DNA from: Paracoccus sp. S3-43
Lineage (GTDB): Bacteria > Pseudomonadota > Alphaproteobacteria > Rhodobacterales > Rhodobacteraceae
NCBI RefSeq assembly: GCF_029027965.1
Contig: NZ_CP119082.1
Coordinates: 1,344,001-1,408,000 of the forward strand
Direction: 5' to 3'
DNA length: 64,000 nucleotides
Shown here: positions 34,054 to 43,962 of the stretch, one piece after another
How the letters are laid out: every line of letters begins with the position of its first letter
Position numbering within the stretch: position 1 is the first letter of the stretch
The notes under the pieces: generated by a model
Databases searched by the model: none
Seen by the model: only the letters and a program-made list of their open reading frames with translations
Told to the model about the DNA's origin: nothing
Position numbers and translations under genes: made by a program

Positions 34054-35733
34054 ATGTGCGCTAAAGCGACCATGGAGGAATTCGAAGCCCTCCTGAACGA
34101 AAGCTTCGACATCGACACCCCGGACGAAGGTTCGGTCGTCAAGGGCAAGGTCATCGCCATCGAGGCGGGCCAGGCCATCATCGACGTCGGCTACAAGATG
34201 GAAGGCCGCGTCGATCTGAAAGAATTCGCAAATCCCGGCGAAGAACCCAGCATCAAGGTCGGCGATGAGGTCGAGGTCTATCTGGACCGCGTGGAGAACG
34301 CCCGCGGCGAAGCCTCGATCAGCCGCGAGAAGGCCCGCCGCGAGGAAGCCTGGGACCGCCTGGAAAAAGCCTATGCCGATGAAGAGCGCGTCGAAGGCGC
34401 CATCTTCGGCCGCGTCAAGGGCGGCTTCACCGTCGATCTGGGCGGCGCCGTGGCCTTCCTGCCCGGCTCGCAGGTCGATGTGCGCCCGGTGCGCGATGCC
34501 GGTCCGCTGATGGGTCTGAAGCAGCCGTTCCAGATCCTGAAAATGGACCGCCGCCGGGGCAACATCGTCGTCTCGCGCCGCGCCATCCTGGAAGAAAGCC
34601 GCGCCGAACAGCGCGCCGAGGTCATCGCCAACCTGACCGAGGGCCAGGTGGTCGATGGTGTCGTCAAGAACATCACCGAATACGGGGCGTTCGTGGATCT
34701 GGGCGGCGTCGACGGGCTGCTGCATGTCACCGACATGGCATGGCGCCGCGTCAACCACCCCTCCGAGATCCTGGCCATCGGCGAGACCCTCAAGGTTCAG
34801 GTCATCAAGATCAACAAGGACAGCCACCGCATCAGCCTGGGCATGAAGCAGTTGCAGGCCGATCCGTGGGATACCGTGGGCGACAAGTTCCCGATCGGCT
34901 CGGTCCATCAGGGCCGCGTGACCAACATCACCGATTACGGCGCCTTCGTCGAGCTGGAGGCCGGTGTCGAGGGTCTGGTCCATGTCAGCGAAATGAGCTG
35001 GACCAAGAAGAACGTCCATCCGGGCAAGATCGTCTCGACCAGCCAAGAGGTCGAAGTGATGGTGCTGGAGATCGACGAGGCCAAGCGCCGCGTGTCGCTG
35101 GGCCTGAAACAGACGCAGCGCAACCCGTGGGAAGTGTTCGCCGAAACCCATCCTTCGGGCACCGTCATCGAGGGCGAGGTCAAGAACATCACCGAATTCG
35201 GTCTGTTCATCGGCCTGGACGGCGATATCGACGGCATGGTCCACCTGTCCGACATCTCGTGGGATGCCCGTGGCGAGGACGCGATCCAGGACTTCCGCAA
35301 GGGCGACGTGGTGAAAGCCGTCGTCCAGGATGTGGATGTCGAGAAAGAGCGCATCAGCCTGTCGATCAAGTCGCTTGAGAACGAGCACATGGCCGAAGCC
35401 GTCGACGGCGTGAAGCGTGGTTCGGTCGTGACCGTCGAAGTGACCGCCATCGAGGACGGCGGGATCGAGGTGGAATACAACGGCGTCAAGTCCTTCATCC
35501 GCCGTTCGGATCTGGCCCGCGACCGTCAGGATCAGCGCCCCGAGCGCTTCCAGGTCGGCGACAAGGTCGATGCCCGCGTCACCAATATCGACACCAAGAC
35601 CCGTCGCCTGGGCCTGTCGATCAAGGCGCGCGAGATCGCCGAGGAAAAAGAGGCCATCGACCAGTATGGCAGCTCGGATTCGGGCGCTTCGCTAGGCGAC
35701 ATCCTGGGTGCCGCGCTGAACCGCAGCACCTGA
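34054..35733 (+). CDS. rpsA: 30S ribosomal protein S1
   Basis: S1 brings mRNA to the 30S subunit and unfolds structured leaders. The 559-residue protein has six S1 RNA-binding repeats, seen as repeated GxVxxIxxxGAFV.L....G/HxS motifs such as [26 protein letters not shown] and [13 protein letters not shown]. The N-terminus [18 protein letters not shown] is typical of alphaproteobacteria. AAAGGA lies 10-15 bases upstream of ATG 34054. An intrinsic terminator follows. cmk, the usual upstream neighbour, is missing here. Confidence 0.97.
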   Translation: MCAKATMEEFEALLNESFDIDTPDEGSVVKGKVIAIEAGQAIIDVGYKMEGRVDLKEFANPGEEPSIKVGDEVEVYLDRVENARGEASISREKARREEAWDRLEKAYADEERVEGAIFGRVKGGFTVDLGGAVAFLPGSQVDVRPVRDAGPLMGLKQPFQILKMDRRRGNIVVSRRAILEESRAEQRAEVIANLTEGQVVDGVVKNITEYGAFVDLGGVDGLLHVTDMAWRRVNHPSEILAIGETLKVQVIKINKDSHRISLGMKQLQADPWDTVGDKFPIGSVHQGRVTNITDYGAFVELEAGVEGLVHVSEMSWTKKNVHPGKIVSTSQEVEVMVLEIDEAKRRVSLGLKQTQRNPWEVFAETHPSGTVIEGEVKNITEFGLFIGLDGDIDGMVHLSDISWDARGEDAIQDFRKGDVVKAVVQDVDVEKERISLSIKSLENEHMAEAVDGVKRGSVVTVEVTAIEDGGIEVEYNGVKSFIRRSDLARDRQDQRPERFQVGDKVDARVTNIDTKTRRLGLSIKAREIAEEKEAIDQYGSSDSGASLGDILGAALNRST

Positions 35734-35757
35734 TCGCGGTCCTGACCGCCCGACATC

Positions 35758-35788
35758 GCCCGTCCCGCCTGCGCGGGGCGGGCTTTTT
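35758..35788 (+). terminator. Intrinsic terminator of rpsA
   Basis: The arm GCCCGTCCCGC (35758-35768) pairs with GCGGGGCGGGC (35773-35783) around a 4-nt loop, with a single G-U pair, followed by five T residues. It starts 24 bases after the rpsA stop, so ihfB must have its own promoter in the ~155 bases that follow. Confidence 0.9.
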
Positions 35789-35944
35789 CGTGCCTGTCGG
35801 GCGGCGGGGGTCCGCTCACTTCTCTTGCGTGGCGGGGGCAAAACTGGCATCGCTATGGAAACTGGGAACCTTTTCCTGCGTTGCCTTTTTGTCGCAAGTC
35901 CTGCGGACGACGCCTTGCAGTCCGTTACGCCACCTGAGGGGATG

Positions 35945-36229
35945 ATGATCCGGTCCGAACTGATCCAGCTTATCGCTGATGAGAATCCGCATCTGTTCCG
36001 CCGCGATGTCGAGCGGATCGTGAACACCGTGTTCGAGGAAATCATCAACGCCATGGCGCGCGGGGACCGGGTCGAGTTGCGCGGCTTCGGCGCCTTTTCC
36101 GTCAAGAAGCGTGATGCCCGGACCGGCCGCAACCCCCGCACCGGCGAGGCGGTCGATGTCGACCAGAAATACGTCCCGTTCTTCAAGACCGGCAAACTGT
36201 TGCGCGATCGGTTGAACGGGGACGCCTGA
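35945..36229 (+). CDS. ihfB: Integration host factor beta subunit
   Basis: IHF-beta pairs with IHF-alpha to bend DNA at promoters, origins and recombination sites. The 94-residue protein begins [18 protein letters not shown]. It has the DNABII signature [18 protein letters not shown] with the DNA-intercalating proline arm, and ends [19 protein letters not shown] 35945 (or 35942) is preceded by GAGGGG. The longer upstream reading lacks family similarity. The rpsA-ihfB order is conserved widely. Confidence 0.95.
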   Translation: MIRSELIQLIADENPHLFRRDVERIVNTVFEEIINAMARGDRVELRGFGAFSVKKRDARTGRNPRTGEAVDVDQKYVPFFKTGKLLRDRLNGDA

Positions 36230-36286
36230 CCGGCGTAGAACCGGGCGACCACGCCGCGCCCTCGCGGCCGCAACCAAGGATGTTCC

Positions 36287-36709
36287 ATGCGCTTTCTTCG
36301 ACTGATCTTCGTGGTGTTGCTGGCCCTGATCCTGGTGGCCATGGCCCTTGCCAACCGCGAAATCGTGACGCTGTCGGCATTTCCCGCGAATTTCGGGCAG
36401 TATCTTGGCGGCCGCTGGTCGGTCGATCTGCCGTTGTTTCTGGTGATCTTCCTGGCCTTCGCCCTGGGGATGCTGGCCGGGCTGGTCTGGGAATGGCTGC
36501 GCGAATCCCATATCCGCCGCGAGGCGCGCACCCATGCCGACCGCGCCGCCCGGCTGGAAAACGAGGTCGGCCACCTGCGCCACCGCCACGCCGCCCCCAA
36601 GGACGAGGTTCTGGCGATTCTCGATCGGCCGAAACCCAAGCCCTCGGCCCTTCCCATCGCCTCGGCCGAGCCCGCGCCGGGGACCACGCTGCCCGCCCCC
36701 GGTCGCTGA
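36287..36709 (+). CDS. LapA-family (DUF1049) inner-membrane protein
   Basis: The 140-residue protein has two hydrophobic helices (about 3-23, LRLIFVVLLALILVAMALAN, and 45-67, VDLPLFLVIFLAFALGMLAG). A cytoplasmic basic coiled segment (REARTHADRAARLENEV) and a Pro/Ala-rich tail follow. This is the LapA/YciS layout, and YciS acts with YciM/LapB in controlling lipopolysaccharide synthesis. LapB is not adjacent here. trpF starts three bases after the stop, so the two are likely co-transcribed with ihfB. Confidence 0.82.
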   Translation: MRFLRLIFVVLLALILVAMALANREIVTLSAFPANFGQYLGGRWSVDLPLFLVIFLAFALGMLAGLVWEWLRESHIRREARTHADRAARLENEVGHLRHRHAAPKDEVLAILDRPKPKPSALPIASAEPAPGTTLPAPGR

Positions 36710-36712
36710 GGG

Positions 36713-37345
36713 ATGGCCCAGGTCAAGATTTGCGGCCTGCGCCGCCCCGACCATATCGAGGCCGCGGCCCAGGCGGGCGCGCGCTATGTCGGGCTGGTGT
36801 TCTTTCCGAAATCGCCGCGCGCCGTCTCGGTCGAGGAGGCGGCGTTGCTGGCGCATCACGTTCCGATGGGTGTGGCGACGGTCGGGCTGTTCGTGAATCC
36901 GGACGATGCGTTGCTGGATCAGGTTCTGGGACAGGTGCCGCTGGACATCATCCAGCTTCACGGCGGCGAAAGCCCGGACCGGGTGGCGCAGGTCAAGACG
37001 CTGACCGGCCTGCCGGTGATGAAGGCGGTGGGGCTGTCCGGCCCCGAAGACCTGCCCGCGCTGACCGATTACGGGCTGGTCGCCGACATGCTGCTGGTCG
37101 ATGCCAAACCGCCGAAAGGCGCTGACCTGCCCGGCGGCAACGGGCTGCCCTTCGACTGGCGGCTGCTGGTCGGGCGCAAATGGCTGCGCCCCTGGATGCT
37201 GGCGGGCGGGCTGACCCCGCAGAACGTGGCCGAGGCGATCCGCCTGACCGGCGCGCCCGCCGTCGATGTGTCCTCGGGCGTCGAGACCGAGCCGGGCGTC
37301 AAGGACGAGGGGCTGATCCGCGCCTTTGTCGCGGCGGCGTCGTGA
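36713..37345 (+). CDS. trpF: Phosphoribosylanthranilate isomerase
   Basis: TrpF performs the Amadori rearrangement of phosphoribosylanthranilate in tryptophan synthesis. The 210-residue TIM barrel has VKICGLRRPDH at the N-terminus with the catalytic Cys, GLVFFPKSPR, QLHGGE and the phosphate-binding end MLAGGLTP ... AVDVSSGVE. It is a separate enzyme, as trpC lies 26 kb away. trpB follows after about 200 bases. Confidence 0.96.
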   Translation: MAQVKICGLRRPDHIEAAAQAGARYVGLVFFPKSPRAVSVEEAALLAHHVPMGVATVGLFVNPDDALLDQVLGQVPLDIIQLHGGESPDRVAQVKTLTGLPVMKAVGLSGPEDLPALTDYGLVADMLLVDAKPPKGADLPGGNGLPFDWRLLVGRKWLRPWMLAGGLTPQNVAEAIRLTGAPAVDVSSGVETEPGVKDEGLIRAFVAAAS

Positions 37346-37472
37346 CCCCGGCCTTCCATCTCGCGCGCCGCGACAAGGTTCCGCCGGTCGCGGCGCTGTC
37401 GGCCGGCGGGGCGCCTCAAGATGCAGGTGACTACAAACCGGACGCGGGCGGATCCGCATCGCGTCCATGACC

Positions 37473-37493
37473 GGCCGGGCTTCACGCCCGGCC
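37473..37493 (+). terminator. Strong hairpin between trpF and trpB
   Basis: GGCCGGGC (37473-37480) pairs perfectly with GCCCGGCC (37486-37493) around a TTCAC loop. No T-tract follows, so it may be a pause or Rho-dependent element, or an mRNA-stabilising stem, rather than an intrinsic terminator. No Trp-rich leader peptide was found in the region, so classic attenuation is not supported. Confidence 0.4.
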
Positions 37494-37541
37494 ATATCGG
37501 CGATAAGAAGCCGCTCTAGGATTTCAGGGAAGGCGCGCCCC

Positions 37542-38768
37542 ATGGCAGACGATCTGGTGAACAGCTACAAGACCGGTCCCGACGAACAGGGGCGTTTCGG
37601 CATCTATGGCGGCCGCTTCGTCAGCGAGACGCTGATGCCGCTGATCCTGGATCTGGAAGCCGAATACGAACGCGCCAAGACCGACGCGACCTTCTGGGCG
37701 CAGATGGACGACCTGTGGACCCACTATGTCGGCCGCCCCTCGCCGCTGTATTTCGCGGAACGGCTGACCGAGCATCTGGGCGGCGCCAAGATCTATATGA
37801 AGCGCGACGAATTGAACCATACCGGCGCGCACAAGATCAACAACGTGCTGGGCCAGATCCTGCTGGCGCGGCGCATGGGCAAGACCCGGATCATCGCCGA
37901 GACCGGCGCGGGTCAGCATGGCGTGGCGACGGCCACCGTCTGCGCGCGCTTCGGGCTGAAATGCGTGGTCTATATGGGCGCGACCGATGTCGAACGGCAG
38001 GCGCCCAACGTCTTTCGGATGCGCCTGCTGGGGGCCGAGGTCATGCCCGTCACCAGCGGCCGGGGCACGCTGAAGGACGCGATGAACGATGCGCTGCGCG
38101 ATTGGGTCACGAATGTGCGCGACACCTTCTATTGCATCGGCACGGTGGCCGGGCCGCATCCCTATCCGGCCATGGTGCGCGATTTCCAGTCGATCATCGG
38201 CAAGGAAGTGCGCGAGCAGATCCTGCCCCGCGAAGGCCGCCTGCCCGACACGATCGTTGCGGCGATCGGCGGCGGGTCGAACGCCATGGGCCTGTTCTAT
38301 CCCTTCCTGGACGACAAGGACGTGCGCATCATCGGGGTCGAGGCCGGGGGCAAGGGCGTCGACGACCGGATGCAGCATTGCGCCAGCCTGTCGGGCGGCC
38401 GCGCGGGCGTGCTGCACGGCAATCGCACCTATCTGTTGCAGGACGACGAGGGCCAGATCCTCGAAGGCCATTCGATCAGCGCGGGGCTGGATTATCCGGG
38501 CATCGGTCCCGAACATGCCTGGCTGAACGACACGGGCCGCGCCGAATATGTCAGCATCACCGATGCCGAGGCGCTGGAGGCGTTCCAGCTGTGCTGCGCC
38601 CTGGAAGGCATCATCCCGGCCCTGGAACCCAGCCACGCCTTGGCGCATGTGATGAAGATCGCGCCCGACCTGCCGCGCGATCATCTGATCGTCATGAATA
38701 TGTGCGGGCGCGGCGACAAGGACATCTTCACCGTCGCCAAGCACCTGGGCTTCGATATCAAGACGTGA
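37542..38768 (+). CDS. trpB: Tryptophan synthase beta chain
   Basis: TrpB condenses indole with serine using pyridoxal phosphate. The ~408-residue protein has [17 protein letters not shown] at the start, the PLP lysine Lys98 in [10 protein letters not shown], the phosphate-binding GGGSNAMG loop and the C-terminal [10 protein letters not shown]. The ATG at 37542 follows a GGGAAGG site; an upstream ORF extension is not conserved. trpA is not next to it in this window; the gene downstream is convergent. Confidence 0.97.
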   Translation: MADDLVNSYKTGPDEQGRFGIYGGRFVSETLMPLILDLEAEYERAKTDATFWAQMDDLWTHYVGRPSPLYFAERLTEHLGGAKIYMKRDELNHTGAHKINNVLGQILLARRMGKTRIIAETGAGQHGVATATVCARFGLKCVVYMGATDVERQAPNVFRMRLLGAEVMPVTSGRGTLKDAMNDALRDWVTNVRDTFYCIGTVAGPHPYPAMVRDFQSIIGKEVREQILPREGRLPDTIVAAIGGGSNAMGLFYPFLDDKDVRIIGVEAGGKGVDDRMQHCASLSGGRAGVLHGNRTYLLQDDEGQILEGHSISAGLDYPGIGPEHAWLNDTGRAEYVSITDAEALEAFQLCCALEGIIPALEPSHALAHVMKIAPDLPRDHLIVMNMCGRGDKDIFTVAKHLGFDIKT

Positions 38769-38770
38769 TG

Positions 38771-39370
38771 TCAGCGGCTTAGCGTCAGAATGTCGAATCG
38801 GCTTTCAAGATGGGGGGCGGGAAACATCACCCGTCCCCTGGTCCTGTCGATCATCTCGATCATGGCGACCTCGGGGGTCCGTTGCGGGCTGGCGGCGGGA
38901 TCGAATACCGGCAGGTCCGCATAGGGCGGCGGCGTGTCGCCCGCGATGAAGCCCACGCCCAGATAGACCAGCCGGTCGCCGTCGCGATGGATGCGGCCCT
39001 TGGTCCGCTGCGATCCGGTGAGCTTTTCGAAACTGCCGTCGCCGCCGATCCGGCAACGGAACGGCTTATAGACGGTCAGCGGCAGCAGCCCGCCGATCTT
39101 GATCGTCCGGCAGATCCATTCCCCCGCCAGCAGCGGCAGCGCCTGATCGGGCGGCAGCGGCGCGCCCTGCAAGACATCGGCCAGCATCGCCACATCGGCT
39201 GGATCGCCGCCCGCGAAAGCCTGCAACAGCGCGTCGCCCGCCGCCGCGTGAAATTCGCCCAGCCGGCGGCCGTCGTCCGGATGGATCGCCGTGCCGTCGC
39301 CCAGTTGCTGCGCCAGCCCCGCCATGGGCAGCAGGCACAGCGCGGCGGCCAGCAGGTCAGTTCTGCGCAT
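38771..39370 (-). CDS. DUF4893-type exported protein
   Basis: The ~199-residue product has a signal peptide (LLAAALCLLPMAGLAQ). Its core includes LLAGEWICRTIKIGGLLPLTVYKPFRCRI and GRVMFPAPHLESRFDILTL, which I recognise as the DUF4893 pattern of periplasmic proteins of unknown function. The ATG at 39370 is inside the previous gene's end (14-base overlap); ATG 39379 is another option. It is convergent with trpB, two bases apart. Confidence 0.65.
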   Translation of the reverse strand: MRRTDLLAAALCLLPMAGLAQQLGDGTAIHPDDGRRLGEFHAAAGDALLQAFAGGDPADVAMLADVLQGAPLPPDQALPLLAGEWICRTIKIGGLLPLTVYKPFRCRIGGDGSFEKLTGSQRTKGRIHRDGDRLVYLGVGFIAGDTPPPYADLPVFDPAASPQRTPEVAMIEMIDRTRGRVMFPAPHLESRFDILTLSR

Positions 39371-39731
39371 CGGCGGCATGGGCGCGCAGCAGTTCCAGCG
39401 GGATGATGTCCAGGGCGCGGGCATGGGTCGCCTTCAGCACCACCTTGGGCGCGCCGAATTCCTGCGCCGCTTGCAGGAACCGCGCCGCGCAGAGGCACCA
39501 GCGGTCGCCCGGCTTCAGGCCGTCGAAGCGGAATTCGGGACGCGGCGTGGACAGGTCGTTGCCCAGGTATTTCGACAGCGCCAGGAATTCGGCGTCGGCG
39601 ATCACGCAGACCGTATGGCTGCCCGCGTCGCCCTGTCCGGTATCGCAGCAGCCGTTGCGGTAAAACCCGGTCAGCGGTGCCGTCGAGCATGGTTCGAGCC
39701 GGGTGCCCAGGACATTGACGGATGGTTCCAT
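39357..39731 (-). CDS. DUF2237-family protein
   Basis: This 124-residue cytoplasmic protein of the DUF2237 family has NVLGTRLEPCS, GFYRNGCCDTG, HTVCVIADAEFLALSKYLGNDL (in part) and GDRWCLCAARFLQA. All are strongly conserved in the family, including several cysteines. The function is unknown. It is between pth and the DUF4893 gene on the same strand and overlaps the latter. Confidence 0.85.
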   Translation of the reverse strand: MEPSVNVLGTRLEPCSTAPLTGFYRNGCCDTGQGDAGSHTVCVIADAEFLALSKYLGNDLSTPRPEFRFDGLKPGDRWCLCAARFLQAAQEFGAPKVVLKATHARALDIIPLELLRAHAADAQN

Positions 39732-39752
39732 GGCGTTCCTCCTGCCGCAAGG

Positions 39753-40457
39753 TTACGGCTGGCGGAAGCGGTCCGTCAACTGCCGCAGCTTGTCGGTCAG
39801 GCTGGCGGGCTGTTCGGGAACCATAGGGGCAGGGGCGGAGGCAGGGGGCGCCGGCGCCTCGGGCGCGGGCCGGGTGCCGCTGTTCCGGGCGGGCTGGGTC
39901 CGCGCGGCCACGGCGTTCTGGAACCGCGCCCCGTCCCCCGCCGCCAGGGCCGCCGCCCCGTCCGAGACGCCGCGCAGCAGGTCGTCCAGCCATTCGGCAT
40001 CGGCCTTGGCGAAATCCGACAGCACATAGGGCGCCACCCGGTCCTTGTGGCCGGGATGGCCGATGCCCAGCCGCACCCGGCCGTATTCCGCGCCGATATG
40101 CTGGTGGATCGACCGCAGCCCGTTATGGCCCGCATGGCCGCCGCCCTGTTTCACCCGGCATTTGCCCGGCGCCAGGTCCAGTTCGTCATGCAGCACGATC
40201 ACCTCGGCGGGGGTCAGCTTCAGGTATCGCATCGCCTCGCCCACCGATTGCCCCGACAGGTTCATGAAGGTCTGCGGCTTGAGCAGCGTGACGCGCGCGT
40301 CACCCAGCCGGCCTTCCGAGACCAGCCCCTGAAACCGCGCCTTCCAGGGCGAAAAGCCGTGATCGGCGGCGATCCGGTCCACGCCCATGAAGCCGATATT
40401 GTGCCGGTTGGCCGCATATTTCGCGCCGGGATTGCCCAGCCCCACGATCAGCTTCAC
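39753..40457 (-). CDS. pth: Peptidyl-tRNA hydrolase
   Basis: Pth releases peptides from prematurely dropped peptidyl-tRNA. The core shows VGLGNPGAKYAANRHNIGF with catalytic His19, KPQTFMNLSGQSV, HDELDLAPG and GGGHAGHNGLRSI. At 234 residues it is longer than the ~190 of E. coli. The extra C-terminal 45 residues are Pro/Ala-rich (PAPEAPAPPASAPAP) and end in a short charged helix (LTDKLRQLTDRFRQ). rplY, the common upstream partner, is not present; clpP diverges upstream. Confidence 0.96.
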   Translation of the reverse strand: MKLIVGLGNPGAKYAANRHNIGFMGVDRIAADHGFSPWKARFQGLVSEGRLGDARVTLLKPQTFMNLSGQSVGEAMRYLKLTPAEVIVLHDELDLAPGKCRVKQGGGHAGHNGLRSIHQHIGAEYGRVRLGIGHPGHKDRVAPYVLSDFAKADAEWLDDLLRGVSDGAAALAAGDGARFQNAVAARTQPARNSGTRPAPEAPAPPASAPAPMVPEQPASLTDKLRQLTDRFRQP

Positions 40458-40610
40458 GCCACCCTCCTGCCGCCCGGCCGGGCGAAGTTCGTTCCATGCC
40501 TTGCGGCGGACCTTGCCCGTTACTAAGACTCTGTCAACCTTTCGCGGCTAACAGACGGGATCAGCGCCCTGACGAATCGCGCAGGCAGGGACATCAGGCA
40601 AGGACAGACG

Positions 40611-41243
40611 ATGAGCGATCCGGCAGAATTCTACATGAACACGCTTGTGCCCATGGTGGTCGAACAGACCTCTCGGGGGGAACGGGCCTATGACATCTTC
40701 TCGCGGCTGCTCAAGGAACGCATCATCTTCGTGTCGGGGCCGGTCCATGACGGGATGTCCACGCTGATCTGCGCGCAGCTGCTGTTTCTGGAAGCTGAAA
40801 ATCCGAACAAGGATATCAGCATGTATATCAACAGCCCCGGCGGAGTCGTGACCTCGGGCCTGTCGATCTATGACACGATGCAGTATATCCGCCCGCGGGT
40901 GTCGACGCTGGTCGTGGGGCAGGCGGCCTCGATGGGGTCGCTGCTGCTGGCGGCGGGGGAAAAGGGGCTGCGCTATTCGCTGCCCAACAGCCGGGTGATG
41001 GTCCACCAGCCGTCCGGCGGCTTCCAAGGCCAGGCCACCGACATCCTGATCCACGCCCGAGAGACCGAGAAGCTGAAGCGCCGCCTGAACGAGATCTATG
41101 TCCAGCATACCGGCCGCAGCCTTGAGGAGGTCGAGGAGGCGTTGGAGCGCGACCGCTTCATGTCCCCAGAGGAAGCCAAGGACTGGGGCCTGATCGACGA
41201 GGTCGTCGCCCCGCGCGGCAAGGCGGAACCGGAAAAGAAATAG
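40611..41243 (+). CDS. clpP: ATP-dependent Clp protease proteolytic subunit
   Basis: ClpP is the tetradecameric serine protease core used with ClpX or ClpA. The 210-residue protein has Ser107 in GQAASMGS, His132 in [11 protein letters not shown] and the acidic residue in [11 protein letters not shown], and [13 protein letters not shown] nearby. All triad positions are intact. A short propeptide precedes the processed core. clpX follows after 153 bases with its own candidate promoter. ClpS and Aat, also in this window, feed the same proteolytic system. Confidence 0.97.
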   Translation: MSDPAEFYMNTLVPMVVEQTSRGERAYDIFSRLLKERIIFVSGPVHDGMSTLICAQLLFLEAENPNKDISMYINSPGGVVTSGLSIYDTMQYIRPRVSTLVVGQAASMGSLLLAAGEKGLRYSLPNSRVMVHQPSGGFQGQATDILIHARETEKLKRRLNEIYVQHTGRSLEEVEEALERDRFMSPEEAKDWGLIDEVVAPRGKAEPEKK

Positions 41244-41255
41244 GTTTGTTGGGGA

Positions 41256-41284
41256 TTGTGACGGGCGCGCGTCAACCCTAACAT
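41256..41284 (+). promoter_or_regulatory. Candidate promoter of clpX
   Basis: TTGTGA (41256-41261), a 17-base spacer and TAACAT (41279-41284) form a plausible sigma-70 promoter in the clpP-clpX gap. The clpX leader would be about 105 bases. Confidence 0.4.
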
Positions 41285-41396
41285 AAAGGACAGACACCGT
41301 GGCGGCCTGTTCGCCCCGGATCAATTCAGATGCGGCACAGGGCGACCGGCGCCGCCTGCGGGTTGGCAGACCTGCGGCAATCAAGGAACGTGGACG

Positions 41397-42662
41397 ATGG
41401 CGAACCAGTCCGGCAGTGACAGCAAGAACACGCTCTATTGCAGCTTTTGCGGCAAGAGCCAGCACGAGGTTCGCAAGCTGATTGCGGGACCGACCGTCTT
41501 CATCTGCGACGAATGCGTCGAGTTGTGCATGGACATCATCCGCGAGGAAACGAAATCCTCGGGGCTGAAATCCGGCGACGGGGTGCCGACGCCCAAGGAA
41601 ATATGCGCGGTGCTGGACGATTACGTCATCGGCCAGGAACATGCCAAGCGGGTGCTGTCGGTGGCGGTCCACAACCACTACAAGCGGCTGAACCACGGCG
41701 CCAAGGGCGATATCGAGTTGGCCAAGTCGAACATCCTGCTGATCGGCCCGACCGGCTGCGGCAAGACGCTGCTGGCCCAGACCCTGGCCCGGATCCTGGA
41801 TGTGCCCTTCACCATGGCCGATGCGACGACGCTGACCGAGGCGGGTTACGTCGGCGAGGATGTCGAGAACATCATCCTCAAGCTGCTCCAGGCGTCGGAA
41901 TACAACGTCGAACGGGCGCAGCGCGGCATCGTCTATATCGACGAGGTCGACAAGATCACCCGCAAGTCCGACAATCCCTCGATCACCCGCGACGTCTCGG
42001 GCGAGGGGGTGCAGCAGGCGCTGCTGAAGATCATGGAGGGCACGGTCGCGTCGGTGCCGCCGCAGGGCGGGCGCAAGCACCCGCAGCAGGAATTCCTGCA
42101 GGTGGACACGACCAACATCCTGTTCATCTGCGGCGGCGCCTTCGCGGGTCTGGACCGGATCATCTCGCAGCGCAACAAGGGCACGGCGATGGGCTTCGGC
42201 GCCTCGGTCAAGGAAAACGACGACCGGGGCGTGGGCGAGCTGTTCAAGGAGCTTGAGCCCGAGGATCTGCTGAAATTCGGCCTGATCCCGGAATTCGTCG
42301 GCCGTCTGCCGGTGATCGCGACCCTGACCGACCTGGACGAGGAAGCGCTGATCATCATCCTGACCAAGCCCAAGAACGCGCTTGTGAAGCAGTATCAGCG
42401 CCTGTTCGACCTGGAAGGCGTGCAGCTGACATTCACCGACGACGCGCTGCAAGCCATCGCCAAGCGCGCCATCAAGCGCAAGACCGGCGCGCGGGGCCTG
42501 CGCTCGATCATGGAGGACATCCTGCTGGACACCATGTTCGAACTGCCCGGCATGGACAGCGTCGAAGAGGTCGTGGTGAACGAGGAGGCCGTGGACAACG
42601 CCGCCACCAAGCCGCTGCTGATCCATTCGGATCCGAAAAAGGAAACCGCCTCGGCGGGCTGA
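41397..42662 (+). CDS. clpX: Clp protease ATP-binding subunit ClpX
   Basis: ClpX unfolds tagged substrates and threads them into ClpP. The 421-residue AAA+ protein has the N-terminal zinc-binding domain (C15, C18, C37, C40), Walker A GPTGCGKT at 117-124, VYIDEVDKI as Walker B and the ClpP-binding/pore-loop regions, including a GYVGEDVEN pore loop. The length is typical. It is preceded by clpP. Confidence 0.97.
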   Translation: MANQSGSDSKNTLYCSFCGKSQHEVRKLIAGPTVFICDECVELCMDIIREETKSSGLKSGDGVPTPKEICAVLDDYVIGQEHAKRVLSVAVHNHYKRLNHGAKGDIELAKSNILLIGPTGCGKTLLAQTLARILDVPFTMADATTLTEAGYVGEDVENIILKLLQASEYNVERAQRGIVYIDEVDKITRKSDNPSITRDVSGEGVQQALLKIMEGTVASVPPQGGRKHPQQEFLQVDTTNILFICGGAFAGLDRIISQRNKGTAMGFGASVKENDDRGVGELFKELEPEDLLKFGLIPEFVGRLPVIATLTDLDEEALIIILTKPKNALVKQYQRLFDLEGVQLTFTDDALQAIAKRAIKRKTGARGLRSIMEDILLDTMFELPGMDSVEEVVVNEEAVDNAATKPLLIHSDPKKETASAG

Positions 42663-42763
42663 GCATCGGGGGCCGCAAGGCCCCCGCATCCGTCGTGCAG
42701 GCTGGATCTTCGCCGCGCTTTGCGCCATATCGGTGCCAGCCAAAGACCAAGAGGTTTCCGCCC

Positions 42764-43138
42764 ATGTCCTTCCTGCTTCGCGCCCTGACCTGGTGGAACA
42801 GCCAGACCCTCAACACCCAGTTCTGGACCTGGCGGAACGGCATCAAGGTGGGCGAGGATGCCGAGGGCAATGTCTTCTACCAGAACAAGGACGGGTCGCG
42901 TCGCTGGGTGATCTATAGCGGCGAATCGCAGGCCAGCCGGGTCAGCCCCGAATGGCACGGCTGGCTGCACCACACCTGGAGCGAGCCGCCGACCAAAGCG
43001 CCGCTGCCCCACAAGCCCTGGGAAAAGCCGCATCAGGAAAACCGCACGGGCACGCCCGGCGCCTATTATCCCGAAGGATCGCTGTATCGGGCGGAACAAC
43101 CGGCGCGGCGGGATTATGACGCGTGGCAGCCTGAATAG
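42764..43138 (+). CDS. NADH:ubiquinone oxidoreductase subunit NDUFA12 family
   Basis: This is a supernumerary complex I subunit of the B17.2/NDUFA12 type, found in alphaproteobacteria and mitochondria. The 124-residue protein has [55 protein letters not shown], which match the family closely. The ATG at 42764 begins the conserved part. mlaD starts on the base after its stop. The location beside mlaD, DUF2155, aat and accBC is typical for Rhodobacteraceae. Confidence 0.93.
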   Translation: MSFLLRALTWWNSQTLNTQFWTWRNGIKVGEDAEGNVFYQNKDGSRRWVIYSGESQASRVSPEWHGWLHHTWSEPPTKAPLPHKPWEKPHQENRTGTPGAYYPEGSLYRAEQPARRDYDAWQPE

Positions 43139-43603
43139 ATGACCGCCGGGGCCGATCATCGCGCGGAACTGCTGGCGGGCGCGGTCGTGCTGGCGGTCGC
43201 GGCCGGGTTCCTGGTCTGGGGGTTCGGCAAGGGGTTCGCGCGCGAGACGGGCTATGAGGTCAGGGCCTCGTTTCCCGACGTGGACGGCGTCGCCGTGGGG
43301 ACCGAGGTGCGGCTGGCGGGCGTTCCCGTGGGCCGCGTGTCCAGCGTGACGCTGAACCCCGATACCTACATGGCCGACGCCCGGCTGAGCCTTCCCGCCG
43401 ATATCGCCCTGCCCAGCGACAGCGCCGCCCTGATCCAGTCCGACGGGCTGCTGGGCGGGGCCTATATCCAGATCCAGCCGGGGGGCAGCCCCGACACCCT
43501 GGCGCCGGGCGACGAGATCGAGGACGTGCAGGGCGCCGTCAGCCTGTTGCAGTTGATGATGAAGTTCGTGGACAGCCAGGCCCAGGCCGAGGACAAGTCG
43601 TGA
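43139..43603 (+). CDS. mlaD: MlaD/MCE-domain lipid transport protein
   Basis: This is a periplasmic, membrane-anchored substrate-binding subunit of the Mla outer-membrane lipid asymmetry system. The 154-residue protein has one N-terminal helix (LLAGAVVLAVAAGFLVWGF) and one MCE domain (VRASFPDVDGVAVGTEVRLAGVPVG ... QSDGLLGGAYIQI). It is short like E. coli MlaD. The other mla genes (mlaE, mlaF) are not here. It is sandwiched between NDUFA12 and DUF2155 genes with no spacing. Confidence 0.88.
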   Translation: MTAGADHRAELLAGAVVLAVAAGFLVWGFGKGFARETGYEVRASFPDVDGVAVGTEVRLAGVPVGRVSSVTLNPDTYMADARLSLPADIALPSDSAALIQSDGLLGGAYIQIQPGGSPDTLAPGDEIEDVQGAVSLLQLMMKFVDSQAQAEDKS

Positions 43604-43962
43604 TCCGCGCCCCGTCCTTGATCGCGGCCCTGGTCGCGGCCCTGACCGTCCCGGCCGGCGCGCAAGAGGTTGCCCGCGCGGACGGCGCCTTGCTGCGCGG
43701 GCTGGACAAGATCTCGGGCCGGACCACCGACCTGCCGGTCCCTGTGGGCGAAGCGGTGCGCTATGGCCGCTTGCAGGTCCGGCTGGGCGAGTGCCGCTAT
43801 CCGGCCGGCGATCCCAGTTCGGACGCCTATGCGCAGATGACGATTACCGACATGTCGGAAAACGTCACGCTGTTCAGCGGCTGGATGATCGCCTCGTCCC
43901 CCGCCCTGTCGGCGCTTGACGATACGCGCTATGACGTCTGGGTGATTTCCTGCCAAAGCTGA
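43600..43962 (+). CDS. DUF2155 periplasmic protein
   Basis: The 120-residue exported protein begins with a GTG that overlaps the mlaD stop (GTGA) and a signal peptide (SLIAALVAALTVPAGA). The DUF2155 pattern is clear: ALLRGLDKISGRTTDLPVPVGEAVRYG, LQVRLGECRYP and MFSGWMIASSPALSALDD-like text, ending DVWVISC. The two cysteines may form a disulfide. Its final 34 bases overlap convergent aat. The function is unknown. Confidence 0.85.
   Translation: MIRAPSLIAALVAALTVPAGAQEVARADGALLRGLDKISGRTTDLPVPVGEAVRYGRLQVRLGECRYPAGDPSSDAYAQMTITDMSENVTLFSGWMIASSPALSALDDTRYDVWVISCQS

Noticed and set aside
37346..37541. trp leader peptide/attenuator before trpB
   Set aside because: The hairpin at 37473-37493 is strong, but no short reading frame with consecutive Trp codons and no U-tract is present.
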